64,000 nt of DNA from Azorhizobium oxalatiphilum (GCF_014635325.1 NZ_BMCT01000005.1:248001-312000), one strand, 5' to 3'. Positions 34,776-43,639 are shown, counted from the first letter of the stretch. Notes: generated from the letters alone by a model not told the origin. Made by a program: numbers and translations.

Positions 34776-36032
34776 TCAGTGAAGGTTCGGCTGCGGGCCG
34801 ACGCCCTTTTCGTCGATGATGTGTCCGGTGCGGAAGCGATCGAGGCGCATCAGCGCATTGCGCGCATGGGCCACGTCCTTGGCGATGGTCCAGGCGAAGC
34901 ACCAGCCGGAGGCCGGGGTCGCCTTGAAGCCGCCGTAGCACCAGCCGGTGTTGAGGTAGAAGCCGGGAATATGGGTCTTGTCGATGATGGGCGTGCCGTC
35001 CATGGACATGTCCATGATGCCGCCCCAGGAGCGCAGCATGCGGACGCGGCCGATGCTCGGCATCAGCGCCATGGCGCTTTCCGCCACGTCCTCCACCACC
35101 GGCAGATTGCCGCGCTGGGCGTAGGAATTGTAGCCGTCGATGTCGCCGCCGAAGACGAGACCGCCCTTGTCGGACTGGCTCACATAGAAATGGCCGGCAC
35201 CGAAGGTGATCACGCCGTCAATGAGCGGCTTGAGGCCTTCCGACACGAACGCCTGCAGCACGTGGCTCTCGATGGGCAGGCGCATGTCCAGCTTGCAGGT
35301 GAGGCGCGAGGTTGAGCCGGCCACCGCCAGGCCCACCTTGCCGGCGCGGATGGGGCCGCGGGTCGTTTCCACGCCCACCACCGCGCCGGAGGCGTCGCGG
35401 ATGAAGCCGTTCACTTCGCAATTCTGCACGATGTCGACGCCGAGCTTGTCGGCGGCGCGGGCATAGCCCCACACCACCGCATCATGGCGCGCGGTGCCGC
35501 CGCGCTTCTGCAGCAGGCCGCCCTTGATGGGGAAGCGGGCGTTGTCGAAGTCGAGCAGGTGCGGATACATGGCGCGCACGCCGTCCTGATCCAGCAACTC
35601 CGAATCCGCGCCGTTGATGCGCATGGCATTGGCGCGCCGGGCATAGGCATCGCGCTGGGCGTCGGAATGGCAGAGGTTCAGCACGCCGCGCTGGCTGACC
35701 ATGGAGTTGTAATTGACGTCCTGCTCCAGGCCTTCCCACAGCTTCATGGACCATTCGTAGAACGGCTCGTTGCCGGGCAGCAGGTAGTTGGAGCGGATGA
35801 TGGTCGTGTTGCGCCCGGCATTGCCGGAGCCGATCCAGCCCTTTTCCAGCACCGCCACGTTGCGGATGCCGTGCTCCTTGGCAAGGTAATAGGCGGTGGC
35901 GAGGCCGTGGCCGCCGCCGCCGACGATGATCACGTCATAGGCGGGCTTGGGTGCGGCATCGCGCCAGGCGGGCTTCCAGCCCTTCTGCCCCATAAGGGCA
36001 TTGGCGAACAGGCTCAAGGCGGAATAGCGCAT
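34776..36032 (-). CDS. mgdA: N-methylglutamate dehydrogenase subunit A (sarcosine oxidase beta-like)
   Basis: 418 residues. The FAD-binding motif VIIVGGGGHGLATAYYL is at about 34-50, followed by GNAGRNTTIIRSNYL. The segment GGTARHDAVVWGYARAAD contains His183, which by position corresponds to the His that holds covalent FMN in heterotetrameric sarcosine oxidases. The subunit oxidises N-methylglutamate to glutamate plus formaldehyde-level carbon. It is the first gene of the mgd-purU operon. It is divergent from the GlxA-type regulator, with only about 140 bp between them. Confidence 0.92.
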   Translation of the reverse strand: MRYSALSLFANALMGQKGWKPAWRDAAPKPAYDVIIVGGGGHGLATAYYLAKEHGIRNVAVLEKGWIGSGNAGRNTTIIRSNYLLPGNEPFYEWSMKLWEGLEQDVNYNSMVSQRGVLNLCHSDAQRDAYARRANAMRINGADSELLDQDGVRAMYPHLLDFDNARFPIKGGLLQKRGGTARHDAVVWGYARAADKLGVDIVQNCEVNGFIRDASGAVVGVETTRGPIRAGKVGLAVAGSTSRLTCKLDMRLPIESHVLQAFVSEGLKPLIDGVITFGAGHFYVSQSDKGGLVFGGDIDGYNSYAQRGNLPVVEDVAESAMALMPSIGRVRMLRSWGGIMDMSMDGTPIIDKTHIPGFYLNTGWCYGGFKATPASGWCFAWTIAKDVAHARNALMRLDRFRTGHIIDEKGVGPQPNLH

Positions 36033-36169
36033 GTCTTCGTCCTATTGGGCGGCTGCTGGAGGCGACCGCGCGCCGTTGACTATGGATCGCCCATCCAGCC
36101 TCTGGCATCATGCCTGAATGCGACGCTTTGTTGACCAGAAGCGACATTGCTTCCCGAAAGGACAGCTTC

Positions 36170-37147
36170 GTGATCTTGAGTGTGAGCACCGCCGGCCCGC
36201 GCACCTATGGATTCCTGCTGCTGCCGGACTTCGCGCTGCTCACCTATGCCTCGGCCATCGAGCCGCTGCGGGCCGCCAACGCCCTCTCGGGACGTGACCT
36301 CTATCGCTGGCGGCACATTTCCCCCGATGGGCAGCCTGTGCGGGCTTCCAACGGGGTGGCCATCGCCGTGGACGAGAAGGTGGGAGACACGCTGGATCTC
36401 GATGCGGTGGTGGCGGTGGCGGGCGGCAATCCGGCCCGCTTCCGGCACAAGCCCACCTTCACCTTCCTGCGCCGGCTGGCGGCACGCGGCGTCATGCTGG
36501 CGGGTGTCTCCGGCGGGCCGTATGCGCTGGCCCGCGCCGGTGTGCTGGAAGGGCATCGCTGCACGGTGCATTGGGAGCATGTGCCGGCCTTCACGGAGGA
36601 ATTTCCCGATCTCGACGTGCGCCGCACGCTCTATGAGATCGACCGCGACCGTGTGACGTGCGCCGGCGGCATCGCGACGCTGGACATGATGACTGACCTG
36701 ATCGCCCGCGACCACGGGCCGGTGCTCGCCAATGCGGTGTCCGAATGGTTCCTGCGCACCCATGCGCGGCCCGCCTCTGGTGCCCAGCGCATGGCGCCGC
36801 GCGAGCGGTTCGGCATCGGCAATGCCAAGGTTCTGGCGGTGCTGGCAGAGATGGAAAAGCGGCTGGAGGAGCCCGCCTCCCGCGAGGAGCTGGCGCGCGG
36901 CGCCGGCATCTCCGTGCGCCAGCTGGAGCGGCTGTTCGCGGACCATGTGGGGGAGAGCGTCGGCGGGCACTATCTCAGCCTTCGGCTGGACCGTGCCCGC
37001 TCCCTGCTGCGCCAGACCGCGCTGCCGGTGGCGGAAGTGGCCATGGCGACGGGCTTCGTCTCCACCAGCCATTTTTCCCGCGCCTACAAGGCCCGCTTCG
37101 GCCTCTCGCCAACGGGGGAGCGGGGCAGCCGGGCGGGAGGGGCCTAA
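36170..37147 (+). CDS. glxA: GlxA-type AraC family transcriptional regulator
   Basis: 325 residues from GTG 36170, chosen because GAAAGGAC lies at a proper distance; an ATG at 36110 would add 20 residues without a ribosome site. The N-terminal half is a DJ-1/PfpI-like domain (YGFLLLPDFALLTYASAIEPLRAAN) whose nucleophile-elbow region reads AGVSGGPYAL, with Ser where catalytic members have Cys. The C-terminal half is an AraC double helix-turn-helix (AGISVRQLERLFADHVGES and VAEVAMATGFVSTSHFSRAYKARFG). Divergent position suggests it controls mgdABCD. Confidence 0.9.
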   Translation: MILSVSTAGPRTYGFLLLPDFALLTYASAIEPLRAANALSGRDLYRWRHISPDGQPVRASNGVAIAVDEKVGDTLDLDAVVAVAGGNPARFRHKPTFTFLRRLAARGVMLAGVSGGPYALARAGVLEGHRCTVHWEHVPAFTEEFPDLDVRRTLYEIDRDRVTCAGGIATLDMMTDLIARDHGPVLANAVSEWFLRTHARPASGAQRMAPRERFGIGNAKVLAVLAEMEKRLEEPASREELARGAGISVRQLERLFADHVGESVGGHYLSLRLDRARSLLRQTALPVAEVAMATGFVSTSHFSRAYKARFGLSPTGERGSRAGGA

Positions 37148-37159
37148 AGCCGGATCGGT

Positions 37160-37546
37160 TCAGACGTCCACCTTGAAGCTCAGTTCGATCTCCGAGGCGG
37201 GCAGGCCGCCGCGCAGACCCCAGTTCTCGCGCGGCACTTCGATGAGGATGATTTTGATTTCGCCCTCCGGCACGCCGAGCGCCGCGAGATTGGCGACCAG
37301 CGCCTTGTAGAGCGCGCGCTTGGCCTCGATGGAACGGCCGGCGAACAGTGTGACCTCGACGCGGGTGAAGCGCTCGGAGCGGTCGCCGGGCACGATGCGG
37401 CGGGTCGGTGGGTAGAGATCCAGCACCACATCGCGATCCCAGTCGGGAATCTTCAGCGTGCTCAGCATGGCGGACTGGACGGCCTCGATGACGGCCAGTT
37501 CCTGACCCGTGGCCCAGTCCCCGGTGGCGATGCGAACGGATGGCAT
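37160..37546 (-). CDS. Tautomerase superfamily protein
   Basis: 128 residues from ATG 37546, chosen because this start gives Pro as residue 2 (MPSVRIATGDW), the catalytic base of 4-oxalocrotonate tautomerases after Met removal. About twice the length of a short 4-OT subunit. The second beta-alpha-beta unit begins at VEVTLFAGRSIEAKRALYKALVANLAALG, and the C-terminus carries ENWGLRGGLPASE. It resembles the long single-chain tautomerases. It sits between gmaS and glxA, so a role in the methylamine locus is possible but unproven. Confidence 0.8.
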   Translation of the reverse strand: MPSVRIATGDWATGQELAVIEAVQSAMLSTLKIPDWDRDVVLDLYPPTRRIVPGDRSERFTRVEVTLFAGRSIEAKRALYKALVANLAALGVPEGEIKIILIEVPRENWGLRGGLPASEIELSFKVDV

Positions 37547-37641
37547 GGACGCTTCCCGCACTGACGATCCCGTGACCAGTGTGCACGAAATGAGCGTAGC
37601 CTCAAGGAGCATCCGGGCGGGTCATGGCGCCACGGCCTCAT

Positions 37642-37676
37642 ATGAAAATGCCCCGGCCGGTTGAGCCGGTCGGGGC
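37642..37676 (-). terminator. Terminator downstream of gmaS
   Basis: TGCCCCGGCCGG pairs with the complementary arm ending at 37676 with one wobble. The minus strand continues CATTTTCATAT, a short T run. It separates gmaS from the tautomerase gene. Confidence 0.65.
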
Positions 37677-37750
37677 AGGGAAGGGCGGCGGAACCATGAG
37701 GGGCGGCGACGCCGCCCGAACCGTGTCGGGCGAGGCTTTGGAAGCCGCGC

Positions 37751-39091
37751 TCAGATATCGAGCGTGGTGTCGCGCTCCCACTGGGTGAGGTGGCGCGAAT
37801 AGGCGTTCCACTCTTCGGTCTTCAGCTTGAGATAGCCGTCCACCAGTTCGGAGCCGAGGCCGTCACGCAGCACGCGGGACTTCTCCAGCGCGCGCATGGC
37901 ATCCAGCAGGTTCAAGGGGAGGCGCTTGGCGCCGCGCACCTTGTGGCCCTCGGTGTACATGTTGATGTCGAGCCGCTTGCCGGGATCGCGCTCATTGGCG
38001 ATGCCGTCGAGGCCCGCCGCCAGCACGCCGGCCTGCAACAGGTAGGGGTTCGCCGCGCCGTCGGCGAGGCGGAACTCGAACCGGCCCGCGTCCGGAATGC
38101 GGATCATGTGGGTGCGGTTGTTGCCGGTGTAGGTCACGGTGTTCGGGGCCCAGGTAGCGCCGGAGACGGTGCGCGGGGCGTTGATGCGCTTGTAGGAGTT
38201 CACCGTGGGATTGGTGAGGGCGCACAGCGCGTCCGCATTGTGGATCAGGCCGCCGATGAAGTGGTAGCCGAGCTGGGAGACGCCCAGATCGCCCTTCGGA
38301 TCGGCGAAGGCGTTGCCGTTCTTGCCCCACATGGACACATGCACGTGGCAGCCCGAGCCAGTGAGGTTGATGAAGGGCTTCGGCATGAAGGTGGCGCGCA
38401 TGCCGTGCTTCTCGGCCAGCGTCTTCACCATGTATTTGAAGAACACGTGCCGGTCGGCAGTGATGAGGGCATTGCCGTAGTTCCAGTTCATCTCGAACTG
38501 GCCGTTGGCGTCCTCATGGTCGTTCTGGTAGGCGCCCCAGCCCAGCGACAGCATGCTGTCGCAGATCTCCTTGATGACCGCATACTGGCGCATCAAAGCC
38601 GACTGGTCGTAGCAGGGCTTCACCGCCGTGTCGGCACCATCGAAGATGGCCGAGCCGTCGGGATTGGTGAGGAAGTATTCGCACTCCACGCCGCTCTTCA
38701 TCTCGTAGCCGAGGGCGGCCGCCTTCGCGAGCTGCTCCTTCAGCACCTGACGGGGCGCCTGCGCCACCGGCTTGCCGCCCATGACGAGGTCGGAGGCGAG
38801 CCAGGCCACTTCCGGGTTCCAGGGCAGTTGGATCAGCGAGGACGGATCCGGCACCGCGAACAGGTCCGGGTCGGCCGGCGACATGTCGAGCCACGTGGCG
38901 AAGCCGGCGAAGCCCGCGCCGTTCTTCTGCATCTCGGCAATGCCGGCGGTGGGCACCAGCTTGGCACGCAGGCCGCCGAACAGGTCCACGTAGGAGATCA
39001 GGAAATACTTGATGCCGCGCTCCTGCGCGACCGCCTCAAGGTCAATGGCGGCGGCGGTGCTGGCCGCCTCCTTCTTGGGCAACCGGGCCAT
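37751..39091 (-). CDS. gmaS: Gamma-glutamylmethylamide synthetase (glutamine synthetase family)
   Basis: 446 residues. Ligates methylamine to glutamate using ATP. The glutamine synthetase fold is evident: SYVDLFGGLRAKLVP at the N-terminus, GVECEYFL (metal ligands), QNDHEDANGQFEMNW, GSGCHVHVSMW and NPTVNSYKRINAPRTVSG. Length and these motifs fit the GlnT/GmaS branch and not housekeeping GlnA (about 470 residues). Context decides the substrate: mgsABC lies immediately upstream and mgdABCD downstream. A GlnT-type glutamine synthetase remains the alternative. An 11-bp hairpin precedes the gene. Confidence 0.88.
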   Translation of the reverse strand: MARLPKKEAASTAAAIDLEAVAQERGIKYFLISYVDLFGGLRAKLVPTAGIAEMQKNGAGFAGFATWLDMSPADPDLFAVPDPSSLIQLPWNPEVAWLASDLVMGGKPVAQAPRQVLKEQLAKAAALGYEMKSGVECEYFLTNPDGSAIFDGADTAVKPCYDQSALMRQYAVIKEICDSMLSLGWGAYQNDHEDANGQFEMNWNYGNALITADRHVFFKYMVKTLAEKHGMRATFMPKPFINLTGSGCHVHVSMWGKNGNAFADPKGDLGVSQLGYHFIGGLIHNADALCALTNPTVNSYKRINAPRTVSGATWAPNTVTYTGNNRTHMIRIPDAGRFEFRLADGAANPYLLQAGVLAAGLDGIANERDPGKRLDINMYTEGHKVRGAKRLPLNLLDAMRALEKSRVLRDGLGSELVDGYLKLKTEEWNAYSRHLTQWERDTTLDI

Positions 39092-39140
39092 GTATATGTT
39101 CCCTCATTATGGATCTGGAAGAGGTCTTGAAGTTTTCAGA

Positions 39141-39168
39141 CACGCCGCCCCGGCGAAGGGGCGGCGTG
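39141..39168. other. Perfect hairpin between mgsC and gmaS
   Basis: CACGCCGCCCC at 39141-39151 pairs perfectly with GGGGCGGCGTG at 39158-39168 (6-base loop). There is no T run on either side. In the 91-bp gap it could adjust gmaS expression relative to mgsABC by mRNA processing, stability or partial termination. Confidence 0.55.
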
Positions 39169-39182
39169 GTTGGGTTGAGCGA

Positions 39183-40517
39183 TCAGTAGCCGCCCTTGCC
39201 CGGAATCCACTCGGTGCCTGCAAGCGGCACGCCAGCCATGGCGGACGCCTCGATGGTGAGGGCCACGAGGTCCTCCGGCTCGAGATTGTGCAGGTGGCTC
39301 TTGCCGCAGGCGCGGGCGATGGTCTGCGCCTCCAGCGTCATCACCGCCAGATAGTTGGCGAGCCGGCGGCCGGCCTTCACCGGGTCGAGCCGCGCGGAGA
39401 GGAGGGGATCCTGCGTGGTGATACCCGCCGGATCCTTGCCCTCGTGCCAGTCGTCATAGGCACCGGCGGTGGTGCCGAGCTTCTGATATTCTTCCTCGTA
39501 GGACGGATCGTTGTCGCCCAGCGCCACGAGGGCGGCGGTGCCGATGGCCACCGCGTCGGCACCGAGTGCAAGCGCCTTCGCCACGTCGGCGCCGCTGCGG
39601 ATGCCGCCGGAGACGATGAGCTGCACCTTGCGATGCATGCCCAGATCCTTCAGCGCCTGCACGGCGGGGCGGATGGCGGCGAGGATGGGCAGGCCCACGT
39701 GCTCGATGAACACGTCCTGCGTCGCCGCCGTGCCGCCCTGCATGCCGTCCAGCACCACCACGTCCGCGCCGGACTTCACGGCCAGCGAGATGTCGTAATA
39801 GGGGCGGGAGGCGCCGACCTTCACATAGATGGGCTTTTCCCAGTCGGTCAGCTCGCGCAGCTCCTCGATCTTGATCTCAAGATCATCGGGGCCGGTCCAG
39901 TCGGGATGGCGGCAGGCCGAGCGCTGGTCGATGCCGGCGGGCAGTGTGCGCATGCCGGCCACGCGCTCGGTGATCTTCTGGCCGAGCAGCATGCCGCCGC
40001 CGCCGGGCTTGGCGCCCTGGCCGATCACCACCTCGATGGCGTCCGCCTTGCGCAGATCGTCCGGGTTCATGCCGTAGCGCGAGGGCAGATACTGATAGAC
40101 CAGCGTCTTGGAGGAGCCGCGCTCCTCCGGCGTCATGCCGCCGTCGCCGGTGGTCGTGGAGGTGCCCATGGCCGAGGCGCCGCGGCCCAGCGCGTCCTTG
40201 GCGTTGGCGGAGAGTGAGCCGAAGCTCATTCCGGCGATCGTCACCGGGGTCTTCAGGTGGATGGGCTTCTTGGCGAAGCGTGTGCCGAGCACCACGTCGG
40301 TGCCGCACTTCTCGCGATAGCCTTCCAGCGGGTAGCGCGAGATGGAGGCGCCGAGGAACAGCAGGTCGTCGAAGTGGGGCAGCTTGCGCTTGGTGCCGGC
40401 GCCACGGATGTCGTAGATGCCGGTCGCGGCGGCGCGGCGGATCTCCGACAGCGTGTGCGGATCAAACGTGTTGGAGAAGCGGGGCAGGGTGCGGGGCACG
40501 TTGTTGTGCGCGGACAT
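39183..40517 (-). CDS. mgsC: N-methylglutamate synthase subunit C (FMN glutamate synthase-like)
   Basis: 444 residues. Homologous to the FMN/synthase domain of glutamate synthase. GGMTPEERGSSKTLVYQY, GQGAKPGGGGML and SGGIRSGADVAKALALGADAVAIGTAALVALG form the barrel's FMN site. Only isolated cysteines are visible in the FeS-loop region, so the 3Fe-4S cluster of GltB may be missing. With MgsA and MgsB it makes N-methylglutamate and releases ammonia or glutamate from gamma-glutamylmethylamide. Also known as GlxD. 14 bp after mgsB. Confidence 0.9.
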   Translation of the reverse strand: MSAHNNVPRTLPRFSNTFDPHTLSEIRRAAATGIYDIRGAGTKRKLPHFDDLLFLGASISRYPLEGYREKCGTDVVLGTRFAKKPIHLKTPVTIAGMSFGSLSANAKDALGRGASAMGTSTTTGDGGMTPEERGSSKTLVYQYLPSRYGMNPDDLRKADAIEVVIGQGAKPGGGGMLLGQKITERVAGMRTLPAGIDQRSACRHPDWTGPDDLEIKIEELRELTDWEKPIYVKVGASRPYYDISLAVKSGADVVVLDGMQGGTAATQDVFIEHVGLPILAAIRPAVQALKDLGMHRKVQLIVSGGIRSGADVAKALALGADAVAIGTAALVALGDNDPSYEEEYQKLGTTAGAYDDWHEGKDPAGITTQDPLLSARLDPVKAGRRLANYLAVMTLEAQTIARACGKSHLHNLEPEDLVALTIEASAMAGVPLAGTEWIPGKGGY

Positions 40518-40531
40518 GATGCTGTCAGTCC

Positions 40532-41254
40532 TCAGTACGCATCGACATTGTCGATGTGGAAGTTGTAGAGGCGACGGGCCGAGCCGTAGCGCTTGAACTC
40601 GGAGATATCGATGCTGCCTTCAAGGCCGGCGGCCTTGAGCTTCTCGGCGAGATGCGCCTTGTGCTCGTCCCGCATCTCCTTCTCGATGCAGTCGGCGCCG
40701 AGGCTCTTCACCGTGCCGCGCACGAAGAGCTTGGCCTCATAGAGGCTGTCGCCCAAAGCATCGCCCGCATCGCCGAACACGATCAGGCTGCCGGCCTGAC
40801 CCATGAAGGCGCTCATGTGGCCGATGGAGCCCTTCACGATGATGTCGACGCCCTTCATGGAGATGCCGCAGCGGGCACCCGCATTGCCGTCGATCAGCAG
40901 CATGCCGCCGTGCGCGGTGGCGCCGGCCGCCTGGCTGGCGTCGCCCTTCACATGCACGAAGCCGCTCATCATGTTCTCGGCGACGCCGACACCGGCATTG
41001 CCCTCGATGATGACGCGGGCCTGCTGGTTCATGCCGGCGCAGTAATAGCCCACGTGCCCGGCGATGGTGACGTCCAGCGGGGCGTTGATGCCGCACGCGA
41101 CGGCATGGCGGCCGTTGGGATTGGCCACCAGCCAGCGGCGGGCGTTGGTCTCGACACCGGCCTTGTGCAGGGCGCCGTTCAGCTCGCGCAGCGGGTTGGC
41201 GCCGAGGTCGAAGGTCTCGTCCGGCGCGGCCTTGAGATTGGTTTGGGCGTTCAT
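40532..41254 (-). CDS. mgsB: N-methylglutamate synthase subunit B (GXGXG domain)
   Basis: 240 residues made of the right-handed beta-helix GXGXG domain that forms the C-terminal part of glutamate synthase: repeated Gly-rich turns such as AGHVGYYCAGMN, EGNAGVGVAENM, DGNAGARCGISMKG and FGDAGDALGDSLYEA. It is a structural linker between amidotransferase and synthase subunits. Its ATG overlaps the mgsA stop by four bases. Also known as GlxC. Confidence 0.92.
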   Translation of the reverse strand: MNAQTNLKAAPDETFDLGANPLRELNGALHKAGVETNARRWLVANPNGRHAVACGINAPLDVTIAGHVGYYCAGMNQQARVIIEGNAGVGVAENMMSGFVHVKGDASQAAGATAHGGMLLIDGNAGARCGISMKGVDIIVKGSIGHMSAFMGQAGSLIVFGDAGDALGDSLYEAKLFVRGTVKSLGADCIEKEMRDEHKAHLAEKLKAAGLEGSIDISEFKRYGSARRLYNFHIDNVDAY

Positions 41255-42150
41255 GCTGCGCGGTCCCAGAAATAGACGGTGGCGGGTTCGGGCTCGAACA
41301 CCTTGGCATTCTCGATGCCGGGCAGATCGACGAGGGCGCGGTATTCGGAACCGAACGCCACATACTGGTCGGTCTCGGCCATCACGGCGGGCTTGCAGGC
41401 GATGGGATCGCGCAGCACGCCGAAGCCGCTCTCGGTGCCCACCACGAAGGTGAAGAAGCCGTCGAGATCATCGAGGCCGGCCTTCAGGGCCTCGCCGAGC
41501 GAGGCGCCCTGCTGCATGCGCCACGTCAGATAGGCGGCAGCCACTTCGCTGTCGTTCTGGGTGGCGAAGGTCAGGCCCTCGCGGGTGAGATTGCGGCGCA
41601 GGTCGTTATGGTTCGACAGCGAGCCATTGTGCACCAAGCACTGGTCCACGCCGGTGGAGAAGGGGTGGGCGCCGGCGGTGGTCACAGCGCTCTCGGTGGC
41701 CATGCGGGTGTGGCCGATGCCGTGGGTGCCGCTCATCTTGGCGAGGTCGAAGCGCGCCGCCACATTCTTCGGCAGGCCCACTTCCTTGAAGATCTCCATG
41801 CGGCTGCCGGCGCCGACGACGGCGACGTCCGGATACTGCGCGGCGAGCGCCGCGCGGACATCCGCTTCCTTGGCGGCGGGCACTTCGATCACGGCGTGGG
41901 TGGAGCGCACCGAAAGGGCGGGCTTGCCGCCGGCAGTGGTGGAGAGGCCGTCGGCCAGAGCTGCGAAATCATAGCCTTCGACGGCGCGCAGCGAGAGCTT
42001 CACATGATCGGCCTTGCCGTTGCCATAGACCGCGAAGCCCGCGCTGTCCGGGCCGCGGTCGGTCATGACGCACAGCATGGAAGCCAACATCTGCCCGAGC
42101 TGGGGCTCCAGCTTGGGGTCCTTCAAGAAGATTCCGACAATGCCGCACAT
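41251..42150 (-). CDS. mgsA: N-methylglutamate synthase subunit A (class II amidotransferase)
   Basis: 299 residues starting MCGIVGIF; Cys2 becomes the N-terminal nucleophile after Met removal, as in class II glutamine amidotransferases. TDRGPDSAGFAVYG, GIGHTRMATES, HPFSTGVDQCLVHNGSLSNHNDLR and NDSEVAAAYL are the family's substrate and oxyanion motifs. It hydrolyses the gamma-glutamyl amide bond. First gene of mgsABC-gmaS. Also known as GlxB. 102 bp separate it from the upstream XRE-cupin gene, which reads in the same direction. Confidence 0.93.
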   Translation of the reverse strand: MCGIVGIFLKDPKLEPQLGQMLASMLCVMTDRGPDSAGFAVYGNGKADHVKLSLRAVEGYDFAALADGLSTTAGGKPALSVRSTHAVIEVPAAKEADVRAALAAQYPDVAVVGAGSRMEIFKEVGLPKNVAARFDLAKMSGTHGIGHTRMATESAVTTAGAHPFSTGVDQCLVHNGSLSNHNDLRRNLTREGLTFATQNDSEVAAAYLTWRMQQGASLGEALKAGLDDLDGFFTFVVGTESGFGVLRDPIACKPAVMAETDQYVAFGSEYRALVDLPGIENAKVFEPEPATVYFWDRAA

Positions 42151-42252
42151 GGCACACCTCCCACGCCCCGAAGGGCCATGGGCAAGTGCTACGACGCCGC
42201 AGGAGGGTCGTCAATCAGGAGAATAAAATTTTCTCTCTAGGAAAATTCTCAT

Positions 42253-42909
42253 TCAGCTGTTGGTGCGCGGATAGACGATGATGGAGAGGTAGGTCATCGG
42301 CCGCTGGATCAGTGTTTCCGGCCCATGGGCGGCGGCGCTGTCGAACATCAGGGAATCGCCCGGCCGCAGGTGGTAGGAGCGGTCGCCGTGGCGATAGACC
42401 ACCTCGCCGGAGAGCATGTAGATGAACTCCACCCCGCCATGGCGGAAGCCGGTGTAGGGCACGGCTTCCTCGGTGAGGGTGATGAGATAGGGTTCCACCG
42501 CCACATCGCCGCCGAGCCCGTGGCCCAGCAGCTCATACTGATGGCCCACCTTGGTGCCGCGCCGCTCGATGACCACGCCCTGGCCGGCGCGCACATAGGA
42601 GCAGTCGCGCCGCTCCTCGAAGGCTGAGAACAGGGCGGTGATCGGCACGTTCAGCGCCCGCGCCACCGCCTGCAGGGTGCTGAGGGACGGGGAGATCTGC
42701 CCGTTCTCGATCTTGGAGAGCATGCCCACCGAGATGCCTGCGGCGCTGGCGAGGTCCGAGACCGTCAGGTCCAGCTCGCGCCGCACGGCGCGGACCTGGA
42801 TGCCGAGGGCCTGTTCAAGGCTGGTGGCTCCGGCCTCGGGCGCGCCCGAGCCGGTGGTCAGGGATGCAGCCTCGCCCTCTTCGGTCGCCTTGATCTTCCG
42901 CTCCGCCAC
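42253..42909 (-). CDS. XRE-cupin transcriptional regulator
   Basis: 218 residues. An XRE helix-turn-helix occupies about residues 35-90 (LTVSDLASAAGISVGMLSKIENGQISPSLSTLQAVARAL). A C-terminal cupin barrel follows, with HGGVEFIYMLSGEVVYRHGDRSYHLRPGDSLMFDSAAAHGPE holding the conserved Gly, Glu and His positions. This architecture is common in regulators of amine and polyamine metabolism such as PuuR. Location directly upstream of mgsABC suggests it controls the methylamine genes, likely with a small amine or amide ligand bound in the cupin. Confidence 0.9.
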   Translation of the reverse strand: MAERKIKATEEGEAASLTTGSGAPEAGATSLEQALGIQVRAVRRELDLTVSDLASAAGISVGMLSKIENGQISPSLSTLQAVARALNVPITALFSAFEERRDCSYVRAGQGVVIERRGTKVGHQYELLGHGLGGDVAVEPYLITLTEEAVPYTGFRHGGVEFIYMLSGEVVYRHGDRSYHLRPGDSLMFDSAAAHGPETLIQRPMTYLSIIVYPRTNS

Positions 42910-43280
42910 GCTGTCCCCCTCCAGAGCCTGGCCACTGAATCAGCCTCCATCATTGTGATGGAGCACGTTCCGCGACGGGCGCCCTCGTCCGGCGCAAGAA
43001 GACACCTATGCGTGCAGGAGTGCAAACGGCGGCACGGGCGGGCAGATCCGCAAGACGCTCTTGCGTCATCGGGGCATGCTTTACGCTATGCTCTCCAAGT
43101 CTTGCGGTGTCGCATTTGTGTAGTCATCCAGTGCCTATTCTGTGTCGGAATGGGGCAATGGATGCCGATTCGGTGCGATCCACGCGAAAGCTTCGGAGCG
43201 CAAAGTGATCGTGGCGCGGGTACGGTCTGGAACCGATAATCCCGATCCGCGTTCAGCCTCTGCCTGAAGGAGCAACGCGG
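42910..43280. other. Divergent intergenic region, promoter side of the regulator and DUF3606 gene
   Basis: About 370 bp without a supported gene. The right end carries GAAGGAGC, the ribosome site of the DUF3606 gene. The left end should contain the promoter of the XRE-cupin regulator. No clear operator palindrome was found. Confidence 0.4.
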
Positions 43281-43499
43281 ATGTACATGGACCATGGCGA
43301 AGTCGCCGACTCTTTTGCTTCCACGCCTCTGGCGTCCGCACCCGTGGGGTTCATCGAAGCCGGGGACGATGGGCATGAGATCGCCTATTTCGCCAAGGCG
43401 GCCGGTATCTCCCGCGAACAGGCCCGGCTTCTGATCCGCCAGCACGGCCCCCACCGCTCCACCCTCATGGCCGCCGCGCGCCGCCTGAAGCGCGGCTGA
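43281..43499 (+). CDS. DUF3606 domain protein
   Basis: 72 residues starting MYMDHGEVADSF, with GAAGGAGC as ribosome site. The core IAYFAKAAGISREQARLLIRQHGPHRSTLMAAARRL matches the short helical DUF3606 domain, in which a Tyr/Trp, Ala-Lys and a GxSxE/Q(Q/E)A motif precede a second helix. These small basic proteins are common in Rhizobiales. Function is unknown, although the helix-turn-helix-like spacing suggests nucleic-acid contact. Confidence 0.75.
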   Translation: MYMDHGEVADSFASTPLASAPVGFIEAGDDGHEIAYFAKAAGISREQARLLIRQHGPHRSTLMAAARRLKRG

Positions 43500-43639
43500 G
43501 ACAGCGCGCCGGGCGTAGGGGAGGGGGCCTCCGGCAGGGCTCTATCCACAGGCTGTGCCTTGTCGGTTTGCCCCCTATGGACAGGCCGGATCGGACCTTC
43601 TATACAGCCGATCCCATCTGGTCACTGACCGGATGCGGC

